Below, in pieces: positions 20,201 to 29,043 of a DNA stretch of 63,724 nucleotides. The translations under genes were made by a program, and so were the position numbers. Source of the DNA: a virus. The stretch covers positions 1 through 63,724 of IMG/VR virus record IMGVR_UViG_3300044630_000814. The stretch is one strand, 5' to 3'. Within the stretch, counting starts at the first letter, position 1; every line of letters begins with the position of its first letter. Under the pieces are notes generated by a model. The model was not told the DNA's origin. It saw nothing but the letters and a program-made list of their open reading frames with translations, and ran no database searches.

Positions 20201-23200
20201 GAACGCCGCCTGCCGTTAGAAAAAATTGAAGCTCAACTTGATGTAGCCCGCACGCGAAGTGCTGAGCGAGCCATGGGTGCTTCCAATAGTGAACGTGCAA
20301 CTCCGAGCGAAAGGCTTCAAGGTCTTATATACCGGATGCAGGATGCGTGGAAGGTGCTTACTGGTAAGCCTATACTGGCCAATGCTAGGTTAGCAGATTT
20401 GCTGCGCGACCCAGACATTCTCAGCAAAATGAATCCTGCGCAGCGGGGGCTTGCTGCTGCCTTGGCGGATGTCATAGATGACGACGTTGACGTCTATATC
20501 GGCAATCTTAACTTTAGCCCCCAAGAAGCTTTTACCTTAGGAACTGCCACTGTTTATGACGGCGCAGCCCCCGACGTTCGTTTGCGCGGGGTGTCAACCG
20601 CAGCAAACATTGTAACCCTCCTTCACGAGGCAGTTCACATTGCTTTGATAGCTAAGTTTGGCTCGGACTTTAAGCGTTTAACAGACCTTGGCCCTGACGC
20701 TGACCCAGAAATGCTTGCATTACGCGATGAAGTCTATAACTTGATTGATGCATACAACACCATGTTTGAGGTGGAGAGTTCGGCGGACCTACTGCTCAAG
20801 GCATCCCCGTACGGCATGAAAAACCTAGACGAGTTCATCGCTGAAGGACTGACCCAACCGAGCTTCCAAAAATTCTTGGAGAAGGGTAACCTGTGGACGC
20901 GTTTCGTAGCGTTAGTGCGGAAGCTGCTTAAGCTGCAACCTAAATTCCAGCCTCAACTGGATAACGTACTAAAAGCTGGCGCTAAACTAATTGCCGCGTC
21001 CAAGAACATCGACCGTATGGAGTATGTATCGGGCACTTTTGAGCAGCGGAAAAAGGCTGCTCCTAAAGGTAAAGGTAGTGCACAAGAGAGGGTCGCTACC
21101 GGCGAAGCAGAGATTAATCGTGGTGTGGCCCAAGCACAAATGGCAGCGGACATGCTGGAGTTCACCGATGGTCTCAGTGCGGCTATCGACGGGCGCGACG
21201 GCAGCTTCTTCCTCCCCTCGATAAAAGAAGGATGGGCTTCCTTCAATGACGCTACCCGTGAATATATACTGCCCGCACTGACCAGCTCGTTCATTATTAA
21301 CGATATTGATAAGGGCCGGTTACCGCCATTGCGGCGTATGGAGACGATTGAAGCTAACATCCGTGGGGCGCAAAACAGGATGCGTGCCCAATTTGGGAAG
21401 CTAGACCGGCGTTTTACGAAGTTCGTCAACCGTACAGGGCAGCGTGTCCTTGCAACGACTATGCATGCGGCACGCATCAACGAGTTCTCCCCCTCGGACT
21501 TCTCGTCGTTAGATAATGCGCTCCAGAACGACCCTATTATGGTTTGGTACAATGACGCAATAAAGGACCCAACCGTTAGCAAGGGGCAGGTCGCTGCGTT
21601 TAAAGGCAAGAAGACCATCCGCGAGAAACAAATTAAGGCGGTCTGGAAGCTTTGGGAAGAGCTTGGTAAGCAAAAGAACGGCCACGACATTTATGTGCGC
21701 GTCCGCGATTTTTACGCTGATATGTATACTATCATGCGTACCGAGCAGAACAGCTTCATCAAGAAACTACCTATCGACGATGCGGCTAAAGAAGAGCTTC
21801 TTGTAGCGGTGGACCCCGATACTTTTGCTGAAGGGGAGGCAGACCCGAATGACCCGCATGCTGGTATCCCAGACAGCGTACGTCCCAAGGAGTACTTCCC
21901 TTTCCGCCGTTACGGTAAATATTGGCTGACGGTTAAAGGCGATGGCATAAAAACAGGCCGCGAGCGCCACCACTTCGAAACCGCTTTTGGGCGGAATGCC
22001 TTCCTGCGTAAGCGCGCCAAGGAGTTGGGTGTAGACCCACAAAATGAAAACGTTTTCGAGAAGGGTAATACCCTAGAGGACTTCCAGAATAACTTGGTCG
22101 AGAGCAGCTTGATGCTCAGCAATATATTCTCAGTGATTGACAAGGCCGTTATTTCTGGGAACTACGACACCACTAAATACGCTACACCTGCTGAAGCACT
22201 AGAAGCCATGAAGAAAGAGCTTAGGGATAAGCTCTACCAGACGTACCTCATGACACTACCAGAGCGCAGCCTTCGTAGGCAGTTTATCCATGCCGAGCGC
22301 GTGACAGGTTTCAGCAGCGATGTACTGCGTAATTTCAGGTCCAGTTCTGCACAATACGCGGTGCAAATCCCGAAGCTGCAGTATGGGTCCGACGTTAACA
22401 GCGTAATCAGCGAAGGCTATGATGCCCTTGAAGGCATGCCTGTGGACGAAAAAGCCGCCGCAAGAACTTACGTGGATGAAATGGTCCAACGGCTGCGCGG
22501 AGCCATCAACCCAGAAGCACCGAATGCATTCGTGGCGGGGGTTAGCCGGTTTGCTTTCTACGAAGTCATGTCCAGCATTGCGTCTGCTGCATCGCAGATG
22601 TTGTCCGTCCCGATCTCGGTTATGCCTAAACTCAATGCGGACTACGGGTACACCGCAGCTGCCGCTGCTTTTATGCGTTACTCCTTCATCCCGTACAGCT
22701 TCGGTCTTCCTGAGCGTGACGCAGATGGCATGTTTTCACAAGTTATGCCTTCGATAGGGACGTCAGTAGCGGTAAAAAGTAACCCTATCCGTGCCCGTGC
22801 GTTTAAGGAATTTACCGACCGCGATTTGTTCGACTCTTCTGCGGCTAGCTCCCTATTCCTCAACAACGAGATGGCGCATACATACTCTTCGTACAACATT
22901 CCGGCGGAAGTGCTCGGGCTGGCGTTTAAGGCTATGCGTCTTCCCTTCACTATGTTTGACGTGGCTTCTCGTGAGATGAGCGCCATGATGTTCTTCGACC
23001 TTGACTACGGCAAAAACCGTAAGGACGGCATGGAGCCAGAGGAAGCATATAACGCTGCTATCCAGAACACTGTTAATGGCTTGAACGAAACTATCGGTAG
23101 CCACAACTTGTTCGAGCGTCCGCGTTACATGGTCGGGCAAATCCGCCAACTGCTTTTCCTGTTCCGCATGTACGCTGTGAACCGCACCATGTTTGGTTTG

Positions 23201-24202
23201 CGTATGGGTATACAAGTCATGCGGGGTGAGAATGCCACTGGCCGTACTCGCGCTGCTGCCATACACGAACTAGGTGGCAACTTGGCAATGGTGGCAGTCC
23301 TTGGTGGTATAGCAGGTGCACCGCTGTTAGACGTGGTGTGCGGGGCTATTGATATGATCCTGCCGTCGCTCATGGATGACGAGGAAGAAGAAGAGTTCCG
23401 GCGTCAGCACCCATATTCATACAACAACTCCAAGCACCGGTTCCTGTACGAGTGGCTGCCGGAGAATTTTGGTAACCCTACACTGCCCGGTCTAGATGGT
23501 AAGCAGCATGCGCTGGCAGATGTCCTGCGTAACGGTATACCGTCCGAGCTTATCGGCGTTAACTTCGCATCTCGTGTTAGCTGGAACGGCATGTGGATAC
23601 GCGACAGCATCCCCGGAGAAAACTGGAGCGAGTCAATCGTAAACTGGCTTGAGACCAACCTGTCTCCCGGTGCGGCTATCAGTATCGAGTTCATCAAAGC
23701 GCTTGAGGATGTGTACAAGGGTGACGTTATGCGTGGTCTTGAGAAGATAGTCCCCGGCACATTCCGTGGTTCTATAACTGCCGAGCGGCTGTCAACTCAG
23801 GGGGCAGAAACCCGCAAGGGTGGGAAAATGTTCGCAAAGGACGAAATTACAGCTTTGCAGCTTAACTTCCAGCGTATGGGTTGGGCACCGAACGAGGTAT
23901 CGGATTGGCAGCGTGAGCGTATGGGCGCCCTCTCTATGATTAACGCCGTTACTGGCGAACGCACTGACCTTATGGCTAAGCTAAATAAAGCTAAGTCCGA
24001 CCCCGAAGGTTCCAGCGAGACAGTTGCTGAAGTCGAAGCCGATATCCGTGAGTTCAACAGGTTGCACCCAATACCAGAACTGCAGATTGAAGAGGAAGAC
24101 ATAGCCAAGTCTCGTAGCCGCTACCTACAGAGCGAACTGGATAGCTATCGTGGTATGCAACTTACTGCGGAGCAGAAGGCTCTTATGCTAAAGTACAAAT
24201 AA
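17255..24202 (+). CDS. Giant virion (polyvalent-type) protein with HEXXH metalloprotease motif
   Basis: At 2,315 residues this is the largest gene. The N-terminus has two copies of a ~35-residue module (YRIKAPDGNTYRIEGP and HQIKAPDGNTYAIEGP). Residues ~640-950 are a Pro/Ala/Glu-rich linker with AAPVAEE repeats. HEAVH at residues 1124-1128, with DEFIAEG about 70 residues later, fits a gluzincin-type zinc peptidase. The C-terminal half is helical with a hydrophobic patch near residue 2020 followed by DDEEEEE. Giant multidomain proteins of this type are packaged and injected with the genome to protect it or modify the host. Substrate unknown; the gene ends the rightward arm. Confidence 0.7.
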   Translation: MPTYRIKAPDGNTYRIEGPPNASQADVIAAVMRQNPSAGVAKVTHQIKAPDGNTYAIEGPKNATQKEVAAAVIRQKPTAGKPPAPVKPTPKAAVEIGKRTKELDESAASLNRMIAETQRLSKLPGATASMREKANVAIEEYRKTLANIANEKGYMQRTGTLVPERSFGEIATDTLKGLGAGALRTVAGIPSLLGAVGIESPGKASEQAAERFIQRNLAPDESDAAQFGTFAQQGRRLSEVAGSVLPAFATRGASRAGMAVAGPRAVPILTRTEQAAQLALGAGPGAQQQRQAIEQYEAETGKVVNPLVRALAQAGGAAIGATEVLTLDAMMARVPSKLRGSMTSKLAGLVERIEAGGISPKAAAAEVRTLMADIQKTGRGRVGVAMLEEGTQEGTAQFAQNVLEKTAYNSEKDVTEGVAENFIYGAVVGGGVRGLTELVTKVTGGVETANKIKSDAKLIAATMRLQENPNDDAAFDTIVERMVESYGITPEKAALYAQQQLGRAREEGDTDVPDADTGVDDFGGTDAGTASDIGTTPSISGATDVGETVGGGLERAVSGVSTTDVGEGAGVSSLDETKQILADKKVKLTERVNVARQLLNDTILNNPLVSVNDVDQKQFDAAKKQLANGKYNGDPVAALEAVTGKKFAAPLDVNTTVEDVNTQEIQGGLDAVTQGIAENQAQIKSFIQGIEENQAKLAAAPEVTTPPLDVQATAPVKTAIESVTTPAPDASPIPSLAQASAQQLGITPTAAPEAAPEMAAPEVAPLSREEKPVYDPADYTPQEIYDNLTRFGYKEAERRGYVFNTAENGMFGEGVREAKNPDIQPLTDEQVLSLERGSPEVLAAYKEGQQWGKEQVAAVQAAPVAEEAALEAAPVQEPVQGYVDTRKQELAAQEAADVEAEANLRQEIEARKQQEEAAPVAEAAALEAAPVAEEVAPEVVTAPIEEAAPEVDPYAGVLADIEAALADEAIDARTHKLLTSAVERRLPLEKIEAQLDVARTRSAERAMGASNSERATPSERLQGLIYRMQDAWKVLTGKPILANARLADLLRDPDILSKMNPAQRGLAAALADVIDDDVDVYIGNLNFSPQEAFTLGTATVYDGAAPDVRLRGVSTAANIVTLLHEAVHIALIAKFGSDFKRLTDLGPDADPEMLALRDEVYNLIDAYNTMFEVESSADLLLKASPYGMKNLDEFIAEGLTQPSFQKFLEKGNLWTRFVALVRKLLKLQPKFQPQLDNVLKAGAKLIAASKNIDRMEYVSGTFEQRKKAAPKGKGSAQERVATGEAEINRGVAQAQMAADMLEFTDGLSAAIDGRDGSFFLPSIKEGWASFNDATREYILPALTSSFIINDIDKGRLPPLRRMETIEANIRGAQNRMRAQFGKLDRRFTKFVNRTGQRVLATTMHAARINEFSPSDFSSLDNALQNDPIMVWYNDAIKDPTVSKGQVAAFKGKKTIREKQIKAVWKLWEELGKQKNGHDIYVRVRDFYADMYTIMRTEQNSFIKKLPIDDAAKEELLVAVDPDTFAEGEADPNDPHAGIPDSVRPKEYFPFRRYGKYWLTVKGDGIKTGRERHHFETAFGRNAFLRKRAKELGVDPQNENVFEKGNTLEDFQNNLVESSLMLSNIFSVIDKAVISGNYDTTKYATPAEALEAMKKELRDKLYQTYLMTLPERSLRRQFIHAERVTGFSSDVLRNFRSSSAQYAVQIPKLQYGSDVNSVISEGYDALEGMPVDEKAAARTYVDEMVQRLRGAINPEAPNAFVAGVSRFAFYEVMSSIASAASQMLSVPISVMPKLNADYGYTAAAAAFMRYSFIPYSFGLPERDADGMFSQVMPSIGTSVAVKSNPIRARAFKEFTDRDLFDSSAASSLFLNNEMAHTYSSYNIPAEVLGLAFKAMRLPFTMFDVASREMSAMMFFDLDYGKNRKDGMEPEEAYNAAIQNTVNGLNETIGSHNLFERPRYMVGQIRQLLFLFRMYAVNRTMFGLRMGIQVMRGENATGRTRAAAIHELGGNLAMVAVLGGIAGAPLLDVVCGAIDMILPSLMDDEEEEEFRRQHPYSYNNSKHRFLYEWLPENFGNPTLPGLDGKQHALADVLRNGIPSELIGVNFASRVSWNGMWIRDSIPGENWSESIVNWLETNLSPGAAISIEFIKALEDVYKGDVMRGLEKIVPGTFRGSITAERLSTQGAETRKGGKMFAKDEITALQLNFQRMGWAPNEVSDWQRERMGALSMINAVTGERTDLMAKLNKAKSDPEGSSETVAEVEADIREFNRLHPIPELQIEEEDIAKSRSRYLQSELDSYRGMQLTAEQKALMLKYK

Positions 24203-24205
24203 AAA

Positions 24206-24231
24206 CCCCCGGCTGAGTGAGCAACCGGGGG
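24206..24231 (-). terminator. Intrinsic terminator ending the leftward arm
   Basis: A CCCCCGG stem pairs with CCGGGGG across a 12-base loop. On the minus strand the hairpin is followed by TTTTTATTTG, giving a rho-independent terminator for the replication operon. On the plus strand no U-tract follows, so it may only weakly stop the rightward transcript. A second small hairpin (CGGAAG/CTTCCG) lies at 24246-24264. Confidence 0.8.
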
Positions 24232-24277
24232 CTTAGTGTGCCTAACGGAAGGAGCAAACTTCCGGGGGTGTGTATAC

Positions 24278-24472
24278 TCACATTCTCCAGACACGTAAAC
24301 CCCTAATACCATCTTCGATCACCGCTTTTATCAATACCTTGAGTTTCAAGCGTTTGGTAACCACTAGGACTTGTGCCTTAGCGCGTTTGGGGTCTAGGCA
24401 CGGGAAGAATATAGATGTCCCGCGCTTGAACTTTCTCCAGTTAACCTCGTAACTAACTCCCTCCAGCTTCAT
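24278..24472 (-). CDS. Small basic phage protein
   Basis: Sixty-four residues starting inside the 3' end of the primase gene (20-base overlap). It reads VNWRKFKRGTSIFFPC in the middle and KVLIKAVIEDGIRGLRVWRM at the end. The WRKF-KRGTS-F-PCL and EDGI-GLRVWR pattern recurs in small proteins of other aquatic phages. It is last in the leftward operon, just before the terminator. DNA or RNA binding is possible given its basic charge; function unknown. Confidence 0.6.
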   Translation of the reverse strand: MKLEGVSYEVNWRKFKRGTSIFFPCLDPKRAKAQVLVVTKRLKLKVLIKAVIEDGIRGLRVWRM

Positions 24473-27299
24473 CCTTAATCTCCACGGGCAATAAGCCTTC
24501 TACGTCCATGAAGCCATTGACCGACGTATCGAAGAACAGGGCTTGTACGCCGAGGGTGTTAATCCTCATGCCCTTCGACATCCGCTTAGTGTCGCTCTTG
24601 ATGTACACGCCGTCGTCCTTCAGCCTACGCAGGGTTTCCTTGTAGTTAATCTGGAACTGTACGCAGTACTCCTTGAACTTTTTAGCTGCGAAGAACAACA
24701 TCTTAGTGTCAGGCTCGTAGCGGATGATGAGTTCGCCCTTAGGCTCCATCTTCGGCTTAACCTCCATGTTAGAGCGGCTGTCCACTTGGTCGTCTACGAC
24801 GAGCGTGTTCTGGATGTGGCGGTTCACAAAGTCACCGATGACTTGACTCGTGTCCGTCGCTGGTGGCTCAATCTCTTGCCGCAGTGTGGTAATCATGTTG
24901 CATGCCCACTGGTATATATCGTTCATATTCCAGTCGATTAGGCCCAGCATCTTGGCGATAAAACCTGCCGTGATGTTAGCGGCGACACCAGCCGACCAGA
25001 AACGTTCGCGCTGTGTTAGACGTAGCTGCAGGTCAAGCCGAGACTGGATGTTCTGGCAGGCTTCAAACACCTCTTCCATATTATCTAGCACGTATGCCAT
25101 GAAGATAGGTCCGGCGTGGCCGTAGTTATCCATCAACTGCTGGTCGAACATCTGCTTACCTTCTTCGGTGCTGATGGCATCCGTCTGGCTAATGCGATAC
25201 TCAATTAGGCGCATCATCTCCCCGTCAGGGCTATCCTTGCGGATAGACAGCTTTTCATAGAATGATGCGTTCGACGTACATATCGAGATAGTCTGCCATG
25301 TGGTCTCGTTGATGCGCAGTTCATTACCTCCTGCGGTCATACGTTCTTTGCCCTTACCTTGGGACATCCCGTAAACCAGTTCGGAGAACTCATCAGCGTT
25401 CATGTTGGTGATTTCGTCCACGCAGTATGGCAGGTTGCACATGATAGCCAACCACTGCATCTTCGCGTTCAACGTGTCTGACTTCTTAGCAATAAGCTCA
25501 GTGGGGTGCCCATATACGCTCATGGCCATACGAGCGATGGTTGTCTTACCCGTGCCGGACTCAGGGCTTACGAGGTTGATGGCAGCACCTGACTGCTTGA
25601 GAAACTTCAAGAGCGGCGCACCGAAGGCGCTAAGCGCGGCAAAGGCATGGCCTTCTAAGCCGGGACGCCCGTATAGTGCCCACACTTCTTTCCATTTATC
25701 CAACGAACCCACCGGCCCCATATACCGTGCTAGCGGTGCCGTGACTGCCGAAGGCGGGCTATAGAGCATACCATCCCGAGTGACTTCTTGGTCGCCGATG
25801 ACAAAGCGGCTGTTGTTGTCTGCCCATCCAAATTGATTACGCATGATTTCTAACTTTCCTGTGTTCTGTGTAGCGTTCACCGACAGCATCACATAATCCA
25901 TGAACATGTCGAACTTCTTGGGGTGAATGGCTACGCTGTATGTTGATATAGCTTTGCGAAGCAGGTCTTTCGAGGACACCTCGTTAAGGGGTACCGAAAA
26001 ATCTTCTACTCCGTCGAGCGGCAGGTGGCGGCGGAAAACTAGGACTTCTCCCATCTTCCTGTCCTTCATACGCTTCACGATGTATATGTCGTTGTGGTAT
26101 ACGAGGATAGGTTCCGCTTCGTCGCCGTCGCCCTTTGGTGGCTTGCGCCATATGCCCCCACCTTCCCCACGGAAGAACGGGAACGGATACTCCGGTATAT
26201 AGAATGTTTCTGACTTAGGTCCTGTGGGTGTATCTATAACCTCTTCGACTTTGTTGCTCTTGGCTTCGTTTATCTTGCGGCCAAGATACTTAGGGCCGAG
26301 GATTTCCCCCTTCCACTTGCATCCTTGGCATAGGGTCGGGTTCTTCCCCTCGAACTTAGCGCAACTTGTTGCCCCCTTGATGGTGGCTACCTTGTTCTCC
26401 AGCGTAGCAGGGTCATACTCTGGGTGTCCTTCGGACATCATATGCACCGCTTCAGCCGCATCTTCGCACATGGCGGCGACCGATATGGCGTGAAACCAGT
26501 CGTAATAGTCTATGGTAGCACGGTTGTTATACGCATGGAGAAGCTGGGCGCATCCCTCACCCTTCTCGCTACGACGCATAATCTTGCCAAAGTTGAACTG
26601 AACGCTTTTGTTCATTGCCTTACCGAGTTCGGTAGGCTCCCACTTGGGCTGCGCTGCTAGGTGCTTCACACCTAACGTCTGTATAACCCAGTCAAAATTA
26701 ACAGGCTTACCGACGAACATTACTTCGACAGGCTTTGGGGGGTCATCTTTAAAGTTCAAAGTGCCGGGTATGCGCAGTATGCGCGCCGCTTCAAACACTG
26801 CTGCGTCCACGTAAAAGTTGTGGGTGTAGCATAAGTCACGGAGGCGGAGGGCAACAGGCTCCCACTCTTCGCGGGTTACGTCGCGGTCAAGCGTCCAGTA
26901 TGCGTGTATACCGCGCCCTGAGTTAACAAGGGTAGGCTTAGGTAGCCCTGTGAGTTCACAGAAATCCCGTAGCGCGGCAAGACCAGTCTCTTGGTCTATA
27001 TATCCGTCAGGACGGCCAGTTTTTTCGCTGACTACGGCTTTGCTTTCACCGCAGTCGATATCTAGCCATAGGGCACGGAGCGCCTTTACGTTGTCCTTGG
27101 TACGCCCTGCGTCCGTTTTATATTTAGCAACACCGAAGAAAACATTGCGTTGTTGAGAGAGGTACAGAGCCGCAACCCTATCTGCTTCCTCACGCGTCTC
27201 AACCAGCGTCTGTCTTACATCGTCTTTGCCTTTGTTACCGAAGATCGCAAACCACCCTTCAGATGGCTGTACTGTCGATAGGAGGTCAAACTCTTCCAT
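24453..27299 (-). CDS. Primase-helicase: archaeo-eukaryotic primase fused to DUF927/SF3-like ATPase
   Basis: I choose ATG 27299 (948 residues); a GTG three codons upstream is possible. The N-terminal domain has LWLDIDCGE (D80 and D82, metal ligands), SGRGIHAYWTL with the catalytic His, and ILRIPGTLNFKDD, the three motifs of archaeo-eukaryotic primases. A Cys-bearing linker (CAKFEGKNPTLCQGC) follows. The C-terminal ATPase has Walker A ESGTGKTT (K585) and Walker B YCVDEI. It should unwind DNA and prime replication with the phage family A polymerase. It is the only replicative helicase candidate here. Confidence 0.85.
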   Translation of the reverse strand: MEEFDLLSTVQPSEGWFAIFGNKGKDDVRQTLVETREEADRVAALYLSQQRNVFFGVAKYKTDAGRTKDNVKALRALWLDIDCGESKAVVSEKTGRPDGYIDQETGLAALRDFCELTGLPKPTLVNSGRGIHAYWTLDRDVTREEWEPVALRLRDLCYTHNFYVDAAVFEAARILRIPGTLNFKDDPPKPVEVMFVGKPVNFDWVIQTLGVKHLAAQPKWEPTELGKAMNKSVQFNFGKIMRRSEKGEGCAQLLHAYNNRATIDYYDWFHAISVAAMCEDAAEAVHMMSEGHPEYDPATLENKVATIKGATSCAKFEGKNPTLCQGCKWKGEILGPKYLGRKINEAKSNKVEEVIDTPTGPKSETFYIPEYPFPFFRGEGGGIWRKPPKGDGDEAEPILVYHNDIYIVKRMKDRKMGEVLVFRRHLPLDGVEDFSVPLNEVSSKDLLRKAISTYSVAIHPKKFDMFMDYVMLSVNATQNTGKLEIMRNQFGWADNNSRFVIGDQEVTRDGMLYSPPSAVTAPLARYMGPVGSLDKWKEVWALYGRPGLEGHAFAALSAFGAPLLKFLKQSGAAINLVSPESGTGKTTIARMAMSVYGHPTELIAKKSDTLNAKMQWLAIMCNLPYCVDEITNMNADEFSELVYGMSQGKGKERMTAGGNELRINETTWQTISICTSNASFYEKLSIRKDSPDGEMMRLIEYRISQTDAISTEEGKQMFDQQLMDNYGHAGPIFMAYVLDNMEEVFEACQNIQSRLDLQLRLTQRERFWSAGVAANITAGFIAKMLGLIDWNMNDIYQWACNMITTLRQEIEPPATDTSQVIGDFVNRHIQNTLVVDDQVDSRSNMEVKPKMEPKGELIIRYEPDTKMLFFAAKKFKEYCVQFQINYKETLRRLKDDGVYIKSDTKRMSKGMRINTLGVQALFFDTSVNGFMDVEGLLPVEIKDEAGGS

Positions 27300-27316
27300 T
27301 GGGCACACTCGTCACT

Positions 27317-27330
27317 GCAGGTTAACCTGC
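27317..27330. promoter_or_regulatory. 14-bp perfect palindrome before primase gene
   Basis: GCAGGTTAACCTGC lies between the Cro-like gene (stop at 27354) and the primase start (27299). A perfect 14-bp palindrome in a 54-base gap directly downstream of a small DNA-binding-protein gene is a candidate operator for that protein. No promoter is obvious beside it. Confidence 0.45.
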
Positions 27331-27353
27331 TTACTGCTTGCGGGGGGTGAAAC

Positions 27354-27587
27354 TTAAGTAGGGAAGTTGGTGATGTATTTACGGATAAGTCCGATAAACT
27401 CGCCCTGCGGGGCGCTAACCCCGCAGAACCAGTTGTATACAGACTGCCGTGTGGCACCAAGGTCATGTGCAACTTTGCTCACAGAAACTCCGTGCTCAAT
27501 GCACTTCCTCCCTAGCTGCACACCTAGATGCCCATCGTCAGCTTCGCTATTAGCTTCAATGGTTTTGAGGCTATAGCCGTAAGTCAT
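27354..27587 (-). CDS. Cro/C1-type helix-turn-helix regulator
   Basis: Seventy-seven residues with VSKVAHDLGATRQSVYNWF, a good helix-turn-helix of the Cro/XRE class, in the middle. The start overlaps the SSB-like stop (TAATG), so the two are coupled. A small single-domain regulator between SSB and primase could control the replication operon. Its binding site may be the palindrome at 27317-27330 or the CTAAC repeats; neither is proven. Confidence 0.7.
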   Translation of the reverse strand: MTYGYSLKTIEANSEADDGHLGVQLGRKCIEHGVSVSKVAHDLGATRQSVYNWFCGVSAPQGEFIGLIRKYITNFPT

Positions 27588-28501
27588 TAATCGTCCTCAT
27601 CACTACCCCAGTTGCTAATAACAGCAGCTAGGTTGGCTTTAGGTTCTGCGGCAGTGTCACTTTTAGCAGCAGGACGCTTCTTGGGTTCTTCAAGCTCTTC
27701 TTCGGGTTCGTCCGAGCGAGAGATTTGCGGTGCCGGTGCAGGGGCGGCTGGCTGCTTCTTTACGCCGTCTTGCTGGGCTACGGTTAGTTCGCACATACGC
27801 TTTGTACCTGCGTCCGCTTGTGCGCGTTTTACGAGTTCCTGCTCTTCGTCACTGGTACCACGCACGGGGGTAAAGAGAAGCTCCATGCTATCGGCGTTGA
27901 GGTCGTAGCTGATGTTGGTCACTACCGTATCCGGCGACTCGTGGTTAGCCAATAGGTAACGTACATAGCTTTCAAACGGATGCACATTACCTACACCCTT
28001 ACCGAAGAGCGACTTGGCTGGGACGTTGAACTGGTACACTTCTCCCGAAGGGTCGTTAGGCATGATAACTGCAATACGGCGCTGATAGCGGCATGCGCGA
28101 CCCTTACCGTTAGTACCCGAGCCGACTACGTTCTTAGGGCAACTTACGCAGTTGGGCGATTGTTTGTTACCCGCAGCGGCTTCTGGAATATCACCGTTGT
28201 TCGACCAGCAGTCTGGGAGCGTTGGCTTAGCGTTAGGGTCGTAAGCACCGGCATAAAACACGCGGCTAACCTTGGGTAGTGCATGGACGATGATAACATC
28301 AATGTCGCCACGCACCGCATCGCCAATCTGCTCACCATTTACGAGGCGCTTAAACGTCCCGTTGGTGTTGGTTTGGATGCGACGGTTAGTGCCGCCACCC
28401 GCACCACTGGCCAGAGTTTTGGCAAGTTCACTGAGTTCACGACGACCGACTGACGTTGAGACGGCACCGGCTTGCTTAAAAATAGAAACTTCATTGGACA
28501 T
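27587..28501 (-). CDS. Putative single-stranded DNA-binding protein with Zn site
   Basis: A 304-residue protein with four Cys (C98, C118, C121, C137) able to bind zinc and a Pro/Glu/Lys linker. It ends in an acidic tail (NWGSDEDD), the tail type through which SSBs bind replication partners. The core (IDVIIVHALPKVSRVFYAG, YQFNVPAKSLFGKG) predicts beta structure. It lies directly upstream of the regulator and primase-helicase. The SSB role is inferred from architecture and context. Confidence 0.65.
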   Translation of the reverse strand: MSNEVSIFKQAGAVSTSVGRRELSELAKTLASGAGGGTNRRIQTNTNGTFKRLVNGEQIGDAVRGDIDVIIVHALPKVSRVFYAGAYDPNAKPTLPDCWSNNGDIPEAAAGNKQSPNCVSCPKNVVGSGTNGKGRACRYQRRIAVIMPNDPSGEVYQFNVPAKSLFGKGVGNVHPFESYVRYLLANHESPDTVVTNISYDLNADSMELLFTPVRGTSDEEQELVKRAQADAGTKRMCELTVAQQDGVKKQPAAPAPAPQISRSDEPEEELEEPKKRPAAKSDTAAEPKANLAAVISNWGSDEDD

Positions 28502-28513
28502 GGGTATATCCCC

Positions 28514-28918
28514 TTATTTAGATGTAGGTTTACGGACTTGTACGACGTACTTGGTATCGGCTTGTAGGCCAACAGGAAGAACCTCTGGGTTGTCTGCCAA
28601 GAACTGCTTCAAGTTACCATTATGGATGCGTTGTTCCAGCAGGAAGGGTGCATCATGTTCCTTGATGAACTGATACATCGCATCCCAGTCGCTCGTCCAG
28701 TACCGAGTGTTAACCCGACGAGAGACCGTCCCTGCGTTGGTGCGTAGGCTATCCACATCCAGCGTATTGCAGATGTCGAGTAAGCCTCCGGCAACAAGGT
28801 CTAATTGTTCTTTGAGGGAGGCAAGTTCTTCCTTGTGCTCTTCCTCTTTGTCACGGATGACATCCCGGATTCGCCGGTACGCCGTGACCATTTCTTCTAC
28901 TGACTGTTCGTTATCCAT
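28514..28918 (-). CDS. Conserved coiled-coil phage protein, possible nuclease-inhibitor-like
   Basis: From ATG 28918 (134 residues), with AAGGAG six bases upstream; the ATG just before it at 28921 is too close to the ribosome site. Residues ~8-50 form a charged coiled coil (VIRDKEEEHKEELASLKEQL). The second half has VSRRVNTRYWTSDWDAMYQF and LPVGLQADTKYVVQVRK. It is the first gene after a structured leader RNA and a promoter. Its coiled coil plus small alpha/beta domain recalls Gam-like host-nuclease inhibitors, but that is only a resemblance. Confidence 0.55.
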   Translation of the reverse strand: MDNEQSVEEMVTAYRRIRDVIRDKEEEHKEELASLKEQLDLVAGGLLDICNTLDVDSLRTNAGTVSRRVNTRYWTSDWDAMYQFIKEHDAPFLLEQRIHNGNLKQFLADNPEVLPVGLQADTKYVVQVRKPTSK

Positions 28919-28934
28919 CATTTGCTCCTTCGTG

Positions 28935-29039
28935 TTGGGGTAGGCTCACCCGACTTAACCTGTCAATTCAGGTCCGCCTTTTTTATCAGCGCCGTCGCAA
29001 CAGGATTTCCCACCGCCGTGGGCACTGAGCCTACCCCAA
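28935..29039 (-). ncRNA. Structured 5' leader RNA, riboswitch-like
   Basis: Two 14-base arms, TTGGGGTAGGCTCA (28935-28948) and TGAGCCTACCCCAA (29026-29039), are exactly complementary and enclose 77 bases. Inside are hairpins at 29009-29022 (CCCAC/GTGGG) and 28958-28973 (ACCTG/CAGGT), separated by a purine-rich strand. The predicted transcription start (~29037) falls in the first arm. The second arm ends a few bases before the AAGGAG of the downstream gene. This is the layout of a cis-regulatory RNA with a closed P1 stem. I do not recognise a known riboswitch class. Confidence 0.6.
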
Positions 29040-29043
29040 ACCC

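Noticed and set aside
24206-24231. Calling the 24.2-kb hairpin a bidirectional terminator
   Set aside because: Only the minus-strand side has a T-run; the plus-strand side is followed by CTTAGTGTG.
24270-24452. A 60-residue plus-strand frame with an AAGGAG upstream
   Set aside because: The ribosome site is about 15 bases away. The opposite frame (24278-24472) matches a recurrent phage protein pattern and fits the operon.
28935-29039. Assigning the leader to a known riboswitch (ZTP, SAH or SAM-II)
   Set aside because: Short resemblances such as CCGCCGTGGGCA exist on one strand, but the required order of conserved elements is not present.
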